NCBI GenBank assembly: GCA_018267135.1
Contig: JAFDZA010000014.1
Coordinates: 434,001 to 498,000 of the forward strand
Origin: Bacteroidota bacterium
GTDB lineage: Bacteria > Bacteroidota > Bacteroidia > Cytophagales > Cyclobacteriaceae
Direction of reading: 5' to 3'
DNA length: 64,000 nucleotides
A model generated the notes under the pieces. That model was not told the origin of the DNA. It saw only the letters and a program-made list of their open reading frames with translations, and ran no database searches. The position numbers and the translations under genes are program-made. Shown here piece after piece: positions 36,789 through 45,016 of this stretch (positions are counted from its first letter, which is position 1; each line of letters begins with the position of its first letter).

Positions 36789-37310
36789 ATGTCCCGAAAA
36801 ATAAAAACTCCGAAAGACTCTTTCATTAGTATGACCGAGTTAGTGCTCCCCAACGATACTAACACACTAAATAACTTAATGGGAGGCCGACTTATGCATT
36901 GGATGGATATTGTCTCGGCAATCGTAGGCCAGAAGCACTGCGAAAGCGTGGTCGTTACCGCCTCTGTTGATAATATCTCCTTTCGTACGCCAATTCAGCT
37001 CGGCAGTGTGGTTACACTACGGGCTAGAGTAACCCGAGCCTTTAACTCTTCGGTAGAAATACGCATTGATGTAGAAGCTGAAAATATACCCGAAGGGGTT
37101 AAGGTGGAGAGTAACTCAGCCTATTTTACTTTTGTGGCTGTTGATAAAAACGGGAACACCATTACCGTACCTGAAGTGGTTCCGGAAACAGCTGAAGAAA
37201 TGGAACTATATAATGGCGCCCTGCGAAGAAGGCAATTGCGGCTGATTTTAGCCGGACGAATGAAACCGCAAGATGCCACAGAACTGAAATCGCTCTTCGA
37301 AACTAAGTAA
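36789..37310 (+). CDS. Acyl-CoA thioesterase (hotdog fold)
   Basis: 173 residues with one hotdog domain of the YciA/BFIT type: LVLPNDTNTLNNLMGGRLMHWMDIVSAIVGQKH carries the central helix and catalytic Asn/Asp region, followed by DNISFRTPIQLGSVVTLRARV. It hydrolyses acyl-CoA thioesters, with unknown chain-length preference. A helical C-terminal tail (about 140-173) follows the fold. Its TAA is immediately followed by the ATG of the next small gene. Confidence 0.9.
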   Translation: MSRKIKTPKDSFISMTELVLPNDTNTLNNLMGGRLMHWMDIVSAIVGQKHCESVVVTASVDNISFRTPIQLGSVVTLRARVTRAFNSSVEIRIDVEAENIPEGVKVESNSAYFTFVAVDKNGNTITVPEVVPETAEEMELYNGALRRRQLRLILAGRMKPQDATELKSLFETK

Positions 37311-37700
37311 ATGACGGAATCCAATTCGCTCCTTACAGAAACAACCTTTACAGAAGGTCTATTTCTTATCCCAGAAAAGACAGTTATCATTTTAGATACA
37401 GAGTGGGCGCACCTGCCAAAAGAAGAAACTGACCTTCTGGCTAAAATCCTGAAAGCCATCGGTATTACTATGGATGCTGTTACAATCTATTACCAACCAT
37501 TAATAAATCTTGCCACAGTACCGACTCAACCAAGCCGTTGTCTGTATTTTGGCCAGCCTGTTGCAGGAATAGCAACTTATGAAGCTCTGGAAATAAACGG
37601 CACTAAATTAGTGGCTTCCAACCCACTAGCTATGCTGCTGACAGATGATGAATTAAAGAAAAAACTTTGGCAAGCCCTAAAAAAGCTCTTTTCTTCTTGA
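37311..37700 (+). CDS. Small conserved-looking protein, possible DNA polymerase III psi-like
   Basis: 129 residues, no signal peptide or membrane segment. The sequence has an alpha/beta pattern (TVIILDTEWAHLPKEETDLLAKILKAIGI) and a C-terminal helix ending LLTDDELKKKLWQALKKLFSS. The last part resembles uracil-glycosylase-fold proteins related to the HolD (psi) subunit, but this is a weak reading. It begins at the base after the thioesterase stop, so translation is probably coupled. A weak stem (AGGG/CCCT then CTTTTTC) follows the gene at about 37705-37730. Function not established. Confidence 0.6.
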   Translation: MTESNSLLTETTFTEGLFLIPEKTVIILDTEWAHLPKEETDLLAKILKAIGITMDAVTIYYQPLINLATVPTQPSRCLYFGQPVAGIATYEALEINGTKLVASNPLAMLLTDDELKKKLWQALKKLFSS

Positions 37701-37831
37701 GGCAAAGGGTTACTCCCGCCCTCTTTTTCGTACCCAGATAAAATATCCAGGCAATTCAACTTTAGAAAAGTGAAATTTATCTGTTAATCTTACATCCGAA
37801 CTGACAATCCTCATCAATAAGGTTACCTTTT

Positions 37832-38404
37832 GTGGCACTTCGCGTATTCAAATCCGTATCACAGATAAATGAAGTAGAGATCTTTGAGCGCATCCGGAAT
37901 GGAGACGAAAAGGCTCTCGAAATCATTTATAAAAAATACTACCGGATGATGACCAAACTGGTAGTAACAAACAGCGGAACGGAAGAAGAAGCCCGCGATG
38001 TATATCAGGATGCCCTGGTCGTATTCTGGCAAAAAGCAAGGTCGGGTAATTTAGTTCTTACCTCAAAAATGAGCACATACATTTACAGTATCTGCCAAAA
38101 CCTTTGGAGAAAAGAACTGGAAAGGAAAAAAAGGTTATCCAATGAAGAAAAAGATTCATCTGAATCTATGGACATGGATAAACCGGAACGCGAAAAAATT
38201 ATTGCCCGTTGTCTGGAACAACTGGGCGACACTTGTCGTAAGGTATTGATGTATTATTATTTTGACGAAATGTCTATGCAGGAAATTGCCGACAAGATGG
38301 GATTTGCCAATACTGACACGGCCAAAACAAAAAAGTATAAATGCAAACAGAAGTTAGATGAATTGGTTAAAGCACAATATTCGGAACAAGATTTTTTAGA
38401 TTGA
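37832..38404 (+). CDS. ECF-type RNA polymerase sigma factor
   Basis: 190 residues, sigma-70 family with only regions 2 and 4. Region 2: EKALEIIYKKYYRMMTKLVV, then EARDVYQDALVVFWQKAR. Region 4: LGDTCRKVLMYYYFDEMSMQEIADKMGFANTDTAKTKKYKCKQKL, with a helix-turn-helix. The GTG start at 37832 gives the best N-terminus. The next gene starts 4 bases after its stop and is probably its membrane-bound regulator. Target genes are unknown. Confidence 0.9.
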   Translation: MALRVFKSVSQINEVEIFERIRNGDEKALEIIYKKYYRMMTKLVVTNSGTEEEARDVYQDALVVFWQKARSGNLVLTSKMSTYIYSICQNLWRKELERKKRLSNEEKDSSESMDMDKPEREKIIARCLEQLGDTCRKVLMYYYFDEMSMQEIADKMGFANTDTAKTKKYKCKQKLDELVKAQYSEQDFLD

Positions 38405-38407
38405 CGA

Positions 38408-39250
38408 ATGGAAAACTTTGAGTTGATAGAGAAATACATTAGCGGTAAAATGACAGATACCGAGAAGTTGGCTTTTGAAACCCAACTGAACGCGGATCCG
38501 CTATTAAAAAATGAGCTAACCTTACAGGAAACCATCGTAAGCGGTATTAAAAAAGCACGTGCCACAGAATTAAAAACCATGTTAAGCCAGGTGCCGGTAA
38601 GCAGTATGCTGTCAGCGGGTGTAGCCACAACTAAAATAGTGGCCGGAGTTATCGCCACTACCGTTGTTGTTACAGTTTCCTATTTTTATTTTAAACCCGC
38701 CTCCCCTATTGCCAGCCCGACAGAGATTAAAACTAAGATAATAGAAAATAAGAAAGCGGAACAACCACAAGCGGAAATTACCACATCCACCAATAAACCA
38801 GAAAAAATAGTTGCTCCATCGGCTGCTTCCAACTCATCTTTTAAAACAAAAAATACTAAGATATCTCCGGCCAAGGCAACCCCTAAAATTAACGTACTGG
38901 ATCCAACCGATGAATTAACAACATCGCCCACGGCCGTTAACAAAATCGAAGCAGATGATCACATGACGGTGGCTACTTCGCACATCGCTGTTGAAATAAA
39001 CGATGCAGAAAAAGCATATTCGTTTCATTATCAATTTCAAAATGGCCGATTGATTCTGTACGGAGAATTTGATGCCGCTTTATACGAAATTTTGGAAATA
39101 CACGGGAACGGCTCACATCCTTTATTCTTGTATTACAAAAACACCTACTATTTGCTGGACGAAAAGCAAACTACAGTTACTCCTCTTTCGGCCATACAGA
39201 ATGCCCAGTTAGTGCAGAAACTTAAAGAGTACAGGTCAAAGCAAAATTAA
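38408..39250 (+). CDS. Single-pass membrane protein, probable regulator of the adjacent sigma factor
   Basis: 280 residues. The N-terminal cytoplasmic part (1-72) is acidic and helical (ELIEKYISGKMTDTEKLAFETQLNADPLLKNEL), the pattern seen at the start of many Bacteroidota anti-sigma proteins. One transmembrane segment (about 75-95) is followed by a Lys/Pro/Thr-rich linker (about 100-180) and a small C-terminal domain (about 195-280, YSFHYQFQNGRLILYGEF). It is 4 bases downstream of the sigma gene. Anti-sigma activity is inferred from position and layout; no classical HxxxCxxC zinc motif is present. Confidence 0.7.
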   Translation: MENFELIEKYISGKMTDTEKLAFETQLNADPLLKNELTLQETIVSGIKKARATELKTMLSQVPVSSMLSAGVATTKIVAGVIATTVVVTVSYFYFKPASPIASPTEIKTKIIENKKAEQPQAEITTSTNKPEKIVAPSAASNSSFKTKNTKISPAKATPKINVLDPTDELTTSPTAVNKIEADDHMTVATSHIAVEINDAEKAYSFHYQFQNGRLILYGEFDAALYEILEIHGNGSHPLFLYYKNTYYLLDEKQTTVTPLSAIQNAQLVQKLKEYRSKQN

Positions 39251-39310
39251 GTTTGAGTTTTTTGTCTGTATTACAAAGTCTAGATTTGCCCGCTAACCAA
39301 TTCGGGAAAT

Positions 39311-39529
39311 TTATGAACAGCAATTTTTGCCCACCTGAACCGGTGGGCATTTTACTGTGCCGTAAGAACAAAAAACGCAACAGTCTCCGGGTTGAGGTTT
39401 TAAAAGTATTTTACAGTTGGTACACTCATAAAAGTACTGACAAGAATTTACCGGCATCTCTTCCATTTTTTTATACCCGCAATAAGGACAGGTAATAGTT
39501 GATTGGGATACTGTCTCCTGTGTTTTCAT
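39311..39529 (-). CDS. Small GDCCVFCSYG-motif zinc-ribbon protein
   Basis: 72 residues with four Cys pairs: CPYC, CTNC, then the characteristic GDCCVFCSYGTVKCPPVQ near the C-terminus. This is a known small-protein family in Bacteroidota and Proteobacteria, sometimes near metal-resistance genes; its function is not known. Its 3' end is convergent with the anti-sigma-like gene, and a GCCCACC/GGTGGGC stem lies in the last codons. Confidence 0.78.
   Translation of the reverse strand: MKTQETVSQSTITCPYCGYKKMEEMPVNSCQYFYECTNCKILLKPQPGDCCVFCSYGTVKCPPVQVGKNCCS
39329..39353. terminator. Possible bidirectional terminator between convergent genes
   Basis: GCCCACC (39329-39335) and GGTGGGC (39342-39348) form a 7-bp stem, flanked by TTTTT on the left and ATTTT on the right. 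It overlaps the last codons of the zinc-ribbon gene and lies 79 bases after the plus-strand gene. The T-runs are short. Confidence 0.4.
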
Positions 39530-39672
39530 GGAATCAACCTATCGGCAGACATAAAAATACAAAAATTGCGCAGTTCGCTTTAGGGCTAATCGAAATCAAT
39601 CGTCATAAAAATACCTAATCAAACTTTCTGTTTATTTTATTCAGGTCTTGGTCTTATCTTTGAGCACAAAAA

Positions 39673-40557
39673 ATGAGCAACGGAAAATTGCATAAAAAAA
39701 CATTGGGCAGTTACCCATCCGTAAGCGTAGTGTTCAGCATTACGCTGGCGCTGTTTGCCATTGGTGTTTTTGGTACGCTGGTTATCTACTCTAAAGAACT
39801 CGAAAAAATAATTAAGGAAAATGTTCGGGTTCAGATCTACCTCACTACTAAAACATCGCCCGAAATAAGAAAGAAGATAGAAAAGGAACTGAGCGAGAAA
39901 GGAATCGTAACAACGGCTAATGATGCAATTAAATTTATATCGAAAGAAGAGGCAGAAAAACAGTTTATACAAGATACAGGCGAAAACTTTAGACAGTTTC
40001 TGGGTGAAAATCCTCTTCATGATGCCTACCTGGTGCGTATCAACGAAGCTTGGCAAAGCAAAGAACGGTTAGTAGAATTAAAAAAAATTATAGAAAAATG
40101 GCCCGGTGTTTTTCAGGTTGACTATAAGGAAAACCTGATCGAATCTATTAACCAGAATATTACCCGCATCGGTCTTATCATTATGGGTATGGTAGCCGTG
40201 TTGTTGGTTATTGTAGTACTTTTAATTAACAACACGCTGAGACTGGCGTTATTTTCGCAGCGATTTCTTATTCGAAGCATGCAACTGGTAGGGGCCAAGA
40301 AATGGTTTATCCAGAAACCATTTTTATTTCGGGCTACGCTTCACGGAATTTTTTCGGGCATGCTGGCTTCGGCTATGCTGCTGGGGCTTATTGCGTTGGC
40401 TACACGGCATGTAGAAGAACTTAAACTTATTCAGAATAACGACCGACTTATTTTACTAATGGCCTCCCTCCTGCTCTTAGGCATGGTAGTAGCCTTAATT
40501 AGTTCGTACCGGGCGGTAAACAAATATTTAAAACTATCTTTGGACGAACTTTATTGA
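39673..40557 (+). CDS. ftsX: Cell division protein FtsX
   Basis: 294 residues with the FtsX/permease layout: N-terminal transmembrane segment (about 20-42), periplasmic loop with the FtsX extracellular domain (about 45-160, VQIYLTTKTSPEIRKKIEKEL), then three transmembrane segments (about 172-195, 225-245, 260-280). With the ATPase FtsE it controls cell-wall hydrolases at the septum; ftsE is not in the window. It heads a run of ftsX, DUF3098, uppP, truB and ribF with overlapping ends. Confidence 0.93.
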   Translation: MSNGKLHKKTLGSYPSVSVVFSITLALFAIGVFGTLVIYSKELEKIIKENVRVQIYLTTKTSPEIRKKIEKELSEKGIVTTANDAIKFISKEEAEKQFIQDTGENFRQFLGENPLHDAYLVRINEAWQSKERLVELKKIIEKWPGVFQVDYKENLIESINQNITRIGLIIMGMVAVLLVIVVLLINNTLRLALFSQRFLIRSMQLVGAKKWFIQKPFLFRATLHGIFSGMLASAMLLGLIALATRHVEELKLIQNNDRLILLMASLLLLGMVVALISSYRAVNKYLKLSLDELY

Positions 40558-40558
40558 A

Positions 40559-40768
40559 ATGAGCAATCTACCTTTTGGCAAAAGAAATTACCGGATGATG
40601 ATTATTGGCGTAGTAACCGTGATCACCGGATTCACGATTATGACGATGGATAAAACCCCGCACGGTTTTGGTTTTTTGGGTATTACCTTAGGGCCAATTA
40701 TCGTTTTAGCGGGCTTCATGGTTGAAATTTTTGCGATTCTTCGTACGCCCGAAAAAGAAAATAAATAA
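40559..40768 (+). CDS. DUF3098 small membrane protein
   Basis: 69 residues with two hydrophobic helices (about 14-31 and 38-60) and the family start [19 protein letters not shown]3098 proteins are found between ftsX and uppP across Bacteroidota. The gene starts 1 base after the ftsX stop and overlaps uppP by 1 base. Function is unknown, but the constant place suggests a cell-division or cell-wall role. Confidence 0.85.
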   Translation: MSNLPFGKRNYRMMIIGVVTVITGFTIMTMDKTPHGFGFLGITLGPIIVLAGFMVEIFAILRTPEKENK

Positions 40769-41556
40769 TGTCGTTGTTTGAGACGATTGTGTTGGCCTTG
40801 GTTGAAGGCATAACCGAATTTTTACCGGTTTCATCTACAGGCCATATGATCATTGTATCTTCTGCCATGGGCATTGCCTCCGATCCATTTGTAAAAACCT
40901 TTACGGTGGCTATTCAATTAGGCGCCATTCTTTCGGTAGTAGTATTATATAGACGAAAATTTTTTCAATCGATTCGTTTTTACCTTAAGCTATTCATCGC
41001 CTTTCTGCCCGCAGCCGTTATCGGTTTTTTTTTAAACGATTATATTGATGCCCTGCTTGAGCGGGTAGATGTGGTGGCGGCCATGTTAATTTTGGGTGGC
41101 ATCATTTTCCTTTATCTCGATAAAATTTTTAAGTCTGAAGCCAACATCGAAGAGCCTTCGTATGCTTCGGCATTAACCATTGGGGCATTCCAGTGTGTGG
41201 CCATGATCCCGGGGGTATCTCGCTCGGCTGCCACTATCGTTGGTGGATTAACTCAAAAGCTAAATGCCAAGGCCGCAGCTGAGTTTTCATTTTTTTTGGC
41301 TGTGCCCACCATGTTTGCTGCTACGGCTTACAAGTTGTACAAGTATTATAAACTGGGAAACGCTTTTTCTAAACAGGAAATCCTTACTCTTACAATAGGA
41401 AATATCGTAGCCTTTGTGGTGGCACTGGCAGCCATTAAATCATTACTGTTTGTCATTTCTAAATATGGATTTAAAGTATTTGGCTATTACCGGATTGCCC
41501 TCGGAGTTGCCCTGTTTGTGCTTTATTTAACCGGAGCAAAACTTGCCTTTTTTTAA
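40768..41556 (+). CDS. uppP: Undecaprenyl-diphosphatase
   Basis: 262-residue integral membrane enzyme (BacA/UppP family), about eight helices. It recycles undecaprenyl diphosphate to the monophosphate carrier for peptidoglycan and surface glycans. Both signature motifs are present: [14 protein letters not shown] (near residue 14) and [13 protein letters not shown] (near 148). It starts on the last base of DUF3098 and ends on the first base of truB. Confidence 0.96.
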   Translation: MSLFETIVLALVEGITEFLPVSSTGHMIIVSSAMGIASDPFVKTFTVAIQLGAILSVVVLYRRKFFQSIRFYLKLFIAFLPAAVIGFFLNDYIDALLERVDVVAAMLILGGIIFLYLDKIFKSEANIEEPSYASALTIGAFQCVAMIPGVSRSAATIVGGLTQKLNAKAAAEFSFFLAVPTMFAATAYKLYKYYKLGNAFSKQEILTLTIGNIVAFVVALAAIKSLLFVISKYGFKVFGYYRIALGVALFVLYLTGAKLAFF

Positions 41557-42221
41557 TGGATACCGAAGGAAAAATTTTATTGATTAATAAACCGCTTGAG
41601 TGGACATCATTTGATGTTGTGAACAAACTGCGTTATAAACTAAAAACAAAAAAAATAGGGCATGCCGGCACACTTGATCCGCTTGCCACCGGCTTATTAA
41701 TTATCTGTACCGGTAAAATGACTAAACAAATAGAAGCGTATCAGGCACAGGAAAAAGAATACACCGGCACCTTGGTGCTGGGGCAATCTACCCCTTCGCA
41801 CGATCGAGAAACAGCCGTTGTAAAAACAGAAGACATTTCGTCCATTACGGAAGAACAAATCCGGCAAACTGCTCGAACCTTTATCGGAACCATCTTGCAG
41901 GTGCCTCCTCAGCATTCGGCTATCCGCATCAACGGGAAGCGAGCGTATGAACTGGCCCGAAAAGGAAAAGAAGCAGACCTAAAGCCTCGCGAAATCTCGA
42001 TCCGTGAATTTGAAATTACCTTCATTGAAAAACCTTTTATAAAATTTAAGGTAGTTTGCTCAAAAGGTACTTACATCCGCAGTTTGGTGCGCGATTATGG
42101 TGTGGCTCTTGGTACTGTAGCCTATCTCTCAGAACTGTGCCGTACCCGTATTGGCGATTATAAATTAGCGGATGCACTTACCGTGGATGAAATAGCGCCA
42201 GCCGTTCTGCCGATTATATGA
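41556..42221 (+). CDS. truB: tRNA pseudouridine(55) synthase
   Basis: 221 residues. It forms pseudouridine 55 in the T-loop of tRNAs. The catalytic Asp is in [13 protein letters not shown] (near residue 41), with the family block [14 protein letters not shown]. It lacks the C-terminal PUA domain of the longer TruB proteins, consistent with its short length. It overlaps ribF by 4 bases. Confidence 0.96.
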   Translation: MDTEGKILLINKPLEWTSFDVVNKLRYKLKTKKIGHAGTLDPLATGLLIICTGKMTKQIEAYQAQEKEYTGTLVLGQSTPSHDRETAVVKTEDISSITEEQIRQTARTFIGTILQVPPQHSAIRINGKRAYELARKGKEADLKPREISIREFEITFIEKPFIKFKVVCSKGTYIRSLVRDYGVALGTVAYLSELCRTRIGDYKLADALTVDEIAPAVLPII

Positions 42222-43162
42222 AGATTTATCACAGCCTCAAAGATTTTACCCGGCTAAAACAGGCGGTGGTTACCAGCGGCACGTTTGACGGGGTGCACGT
42301 GGGGCATCAAAAAATTTTGCACCGGCTAAAAGAAATAGCCGTACAGCACTCGGGCGAAACGGTAGTCATTACCTTTTGGCCACATCCGCAAATGGTACTC
42401 CATCCGGAAAACGATTCATTAAAACTATTAAATACGTTTGAAGAGAAAGCTAACTTATTAAAAGAACAAGGGATAAAGCATCTGCTCTGCATTAAGTTTA
42501 CGAAGGAATTCTCACTTTTGAGTTCGTCTGATTTTATTCAAAAAATTTTAGTAGAGACGATTGGTACTAAAAAATTAGTAATTGGTTACGACCACCGGTT
42601 TGGGCACAACCGTGAGGGAAGCTTTGAGCAACTGAAACTGAATGCCTCAACGTATGGTTTTGAGGTGGAAGAAATTTCCAGGCAAGACATCGATCACGTA
42701 GCCATCAGCTCATCTAAAATACGGAAAGCTCTGGCGCAGGCCGATATTACAACCGCCAACGATTTGTTGGGGAAACCATACTCTATAACGGGGCAAGTTA
42801 TAAAAGGCGATCAGGTAGGCCGAACTCTCGGCTTCCCTACGGCCAACCTCAAAATAGATTCGCACTATAAACTTATTCCGGCCGATGGTATTTATGCTGT
42901 TACCGTCATTCTCCGAAATAAATTTTATAAAGGGATGCTCTACATCGGCAACCGGCCTACCCTGCTGGGAACCCATCAAGTAATTGAAGTAAACCTGTTT
43001 GGATTCGATCAAAACGTATATGACGAATATTTAACCGTTTATTTTCATCAATGGCTGCGAGCCGATAAAAAATTGAACGGCCTTGACGAGTTGAAGCAAC
43101 AACTTTTTCTCGATAAAATCGAATCAGAAAAAATATTGCAAAGCATTACCTTTGTTTCATGA
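42218..43162 (+). CDS. ribF: Bifunctional riboflavin kinase/FAD synthetase
   Basis: 314 residues: an N-terminal nucleotidyl-transferase domain ([36 protein letters not shown]) that makes FAD, and a C-terminal kinase domain ([20 protein letters not shown]) that makes FMN. It overlaps truB by 4 bases and the CoA-transferase alpha gene by 4 bases, so a common transcript is likely. Confidence 0.97.
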   Translation: MKIYHSLKDFTRLKQAVVTSGTFDGVHVGHQKILHRLKEIAVQHSGETVVITFWPHPQMVLHPENDSLKLLNTFEEKANLLKEQGIKHLLCIKFTKEFSLLSSSDFIQKILVETIGTKKLVIGYDHRFGHNREGSFEQLKLNASTYGFEVEEISRQDIDHVAISSSKIRKALAQADITTANDLLGKPYSITGQVIKGDQVGRTLGFPTANLKIDSHYKLIPADGIYAVTVILRNKFYKGMLYIGNRPTLLGTHQVIEVNLFGFDQNVYDEYLTVYFHQWLRADKKLNGLDELKQQLFLDKIESEKILQSITFVS

Positions 43163-43854
43163 TAGACAAACGTGTTTCTGGGGCTGAAGAAGCCGTGAAT
43201 GATATTCCCGACCACGCTATATTAATGCTGGGCGGGTTTGGTTTATGTGGCATTCCTGAAAACACCATCCAAGCCTTGCTGAAAAAAGGGGTAAAAGGCC
43301 TTACCTGTATTTCAAATAATGCCGGGGTAGATGACTTTGGCATCGGTTTGTTGCTGCAAACAAGGCAGGTAAAAAAAATGATCGCTTCTTACGTAGGCGA
43401 GAATGCCGAGTTCGAACGGCAATTGTTGAGTGGAGAATTAGAAGTTGAGCTTATTCCACAAGGGACATTGGCCGAACGCTGCCGGGCTGGCGGTGCGGGA
43501 ATTCCCGCGTTCTTCACTCCGGCCGGAGTGGGCACGGAAGTAGCTGAAGGAAAAGAGACACGGATCTTTAATGGAAAAACATATTTAATGGAACACTGGC
43601 TGCGAGCTGATTTTTCAATTGTAAAAGCCTGGAAAGGCGACTACGCAGGCAATCTGATCTACCGTGGCACCGCCCGGAATTTTAATCCCATGATGGCCAC
43701 GGCCGGAAATATTACTATTGCCGAAGTAGAAGAACTGGTACCCCCCGGAGCATTAGACCCCAACCAAATCCATACTCCCGGAATTTTTGTTCACCGGATT
43801 TTTCAAGGTAAACATTATGAGAAAAGAATAGAGCAGCGAACGATTAGTAAATAG
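43159..43854 (+). CDS. scoA: 3-oxoacid CoA-transferase subunit A
   Basis: 231 residues, alpha subunit of succinyl-CoA:3-ketoacid CoA-transferase (class I CoA transferase). CoA-binding glycine-rich loop [13 protein letters not shown] and the [17 protein letters not shown] block are typical. With subunit B it activates acetoacetate for ketone-body or branched-chain amino acid breakdown. It overlaps ribF by 4 bases and ends 2 bases before scoB. Confidence 0.94.
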   Translation: MIDKRVSGAEEAVNDIPDHAILMLGGFGLCGIPENTIQALLKKGVKGLTCISNNAGVDDFGIGLLLQTRQVKKMIASYVGENAEFERQLLSGELEVELIPQGTLAERCRAGGAGIPAFFTPAGVGTEVAEGKETRIFNGKTYLMEHWLRADFSIVKAWKGDYAGNLIYRGTARNFNPMMATAGNITIAEVEELVPPGALDPNQIHTPGIFVHRIFQGKHYEKRIEQRTISK

Positions 43855-43856
43855 CT

Positions 43857-44513
43857 ATGTTAGACAAAACCGGAATCGCCAAACGCATTGCACAGGAAGT
43901 TAAAAACGGAATGTACATCAACTTGGGTATTGGTATCCCTACGCTGGTAGCGAATTATATCCCCCAAAATGTACATGTAGTTTTGCAATCGGAAAACGGA
44001 TTGTTGGGCATTGGCCCGTTTCCAAAAGAACAGGAAATTGATGCCGATCTCATCAATGCCGGCAAGCAAACCGTTACTATGATGCCGGGCAGCGCTTTGT
44101 TTTCTTCTTCGGATAGCTTTGGTATGATCCGCAGTGGAAAAGTAAACCTTACCATTCTGGGCGCCATGGAAGTATCGGAGCGGGGCGATATTGCCAACTG
44201 GAAAGTGCCGGGCAAAATGGTAAAAGGCATGGGCGGAGCCATGGACTTAGTAGCCTCGGCCAAAAACATTATTGTAGCCATGCAGCATTGCAGCAAAGAG
44301 GGCGCCTCGAAGTTGCTAAAAAATTGTTCTTTGCCCATTACCGGCCTGAAGTGTGTAAAAAAAATTGTAAGCGATATGGCTGTGCTGGATGTATTGCCCG
44401 AAGGCGGCTTCCGGTTGCTGGAACGCGCCCCGGGTGTTTCGGTAGAACAAATTAAAAACGCTACCGAAGGCCACTTGCTGGTAACCGGTGAAATACCGGA
44501 AATGAAAATCTGA
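43857..44513 (+). CDS. scoB: 3-oxoacid CoA-transferase subunit B
   Basis: 218 residues, beta subunit. The catalytic Glu that forms the glutamyl-CoA thioester is in LQSENGLLGIGPFP. GIGIPTLVANYIP and the C-terminal EGGFRLLERAPGVS are family blocks. It lies directly after scoA and probably forms a heterotetramer with it. Confidence 0.95.
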   Translation: MLDKTGIAKRIAQEVKNGMYINLGIGIPTLVANYIPQNVHVVLQSENGLLGIGPFPKEQEIDADLINAGKQTVTMMPGSALFSSSDSFGMIRSGKVNLTILGAMEVSERGDIANWKVPGKMVKGMGGAMDLVASAKNIIVAMQHCSKEGASKLLKNCSLPITGLKCVKKIVSDMAVLDVLPEGGFRLLERAPGVSVEQIKNATEGHLLVTGEIPEMKI

Positions 44514-44536
44514 TTACGTAGTTTTAAAGCATAATC

Positions 44537-44559
44537 AAGATTGTTACCCCAACAATCTT
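44537..44559 (+). other. Hairpin before gldC
   Basis: AAGATTGTT (44537-44545) and AACAATCTT (44551-44559) are a perfect 9-bp inverted repeat with loop ACCCC. It lies 24 bases after the scoB stop and 14 bases before the gldC ATG. No T-run follows, so it is a poor terminator. It may be an operator or an mRNA structure. Confidence 0.35.
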
Positions 44560-44572
44560 ATTAAAATAACTC

Positions 44573-44905
44573 ATGAAAAAATCTGAAATCATTTTTAAAA
44601 TTGAACTGGACCAAAATAATATTCCAGAAAAAATACTGTGGGATGCCTCCGATAAACCGGAGCCCGGTTTGTCAGAATCCAAATCCATCAGCTTAGCCTT
44701 GTGGGACCATCAGCAAAAGAATACACTCCGCATTGACCTGTGGACGAAAGACATGCCGGTAAACGAAATGAAACGTTTCTACATTGACTGCTTGGGCGGC
44801 TTGGCACAAAGCGTGCTTACTTCCACCGGAGACGAACAAATGTCGGCTGAAATAAATGAGCTATGCGAAAAACTGGCCCAAGCACTGATTAAAACTGAGA
44901 AATAA
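44573..44905 (+). CDS. gldC: Gliding motility protein GldC
   Basis: 110 residues, near the typical GldC length. The start EIIFKIELDQNNIPEKILWDASD and the block ALWDHQQKNTLRIDLWTKDMPVNEMKRFYIDCLGGLAQS are characteristic. GldC is a cytoplasmic protein needed for normal gliding in Flavobacterium; it is also kept in non-gliding relatives. Its presence supports the Bacteroidota assignment. It stands on its own, 59 bases after scoB. Confidence 0.93.
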   Translation: MKKSEIIFKIELDQNNIPEKILWDASDKPEPGLSESKSISLALWDHQQKNTLRIDLWTKDMPVNEMKRFYIDCLGGLAQSVLTSTGDEQMSAEINELCEKLAQALIKTEK

Positions 44906-45016
44906 TTACGCACTCATCTACTGACTGTGCCTTGGTTTTATTTGATATAAAAAAACATCTTCCTCGTTTTATTTTAGGGTTTTTAATGTAGATTTAAGAA
45001 CTAAATCTGAAACTAC

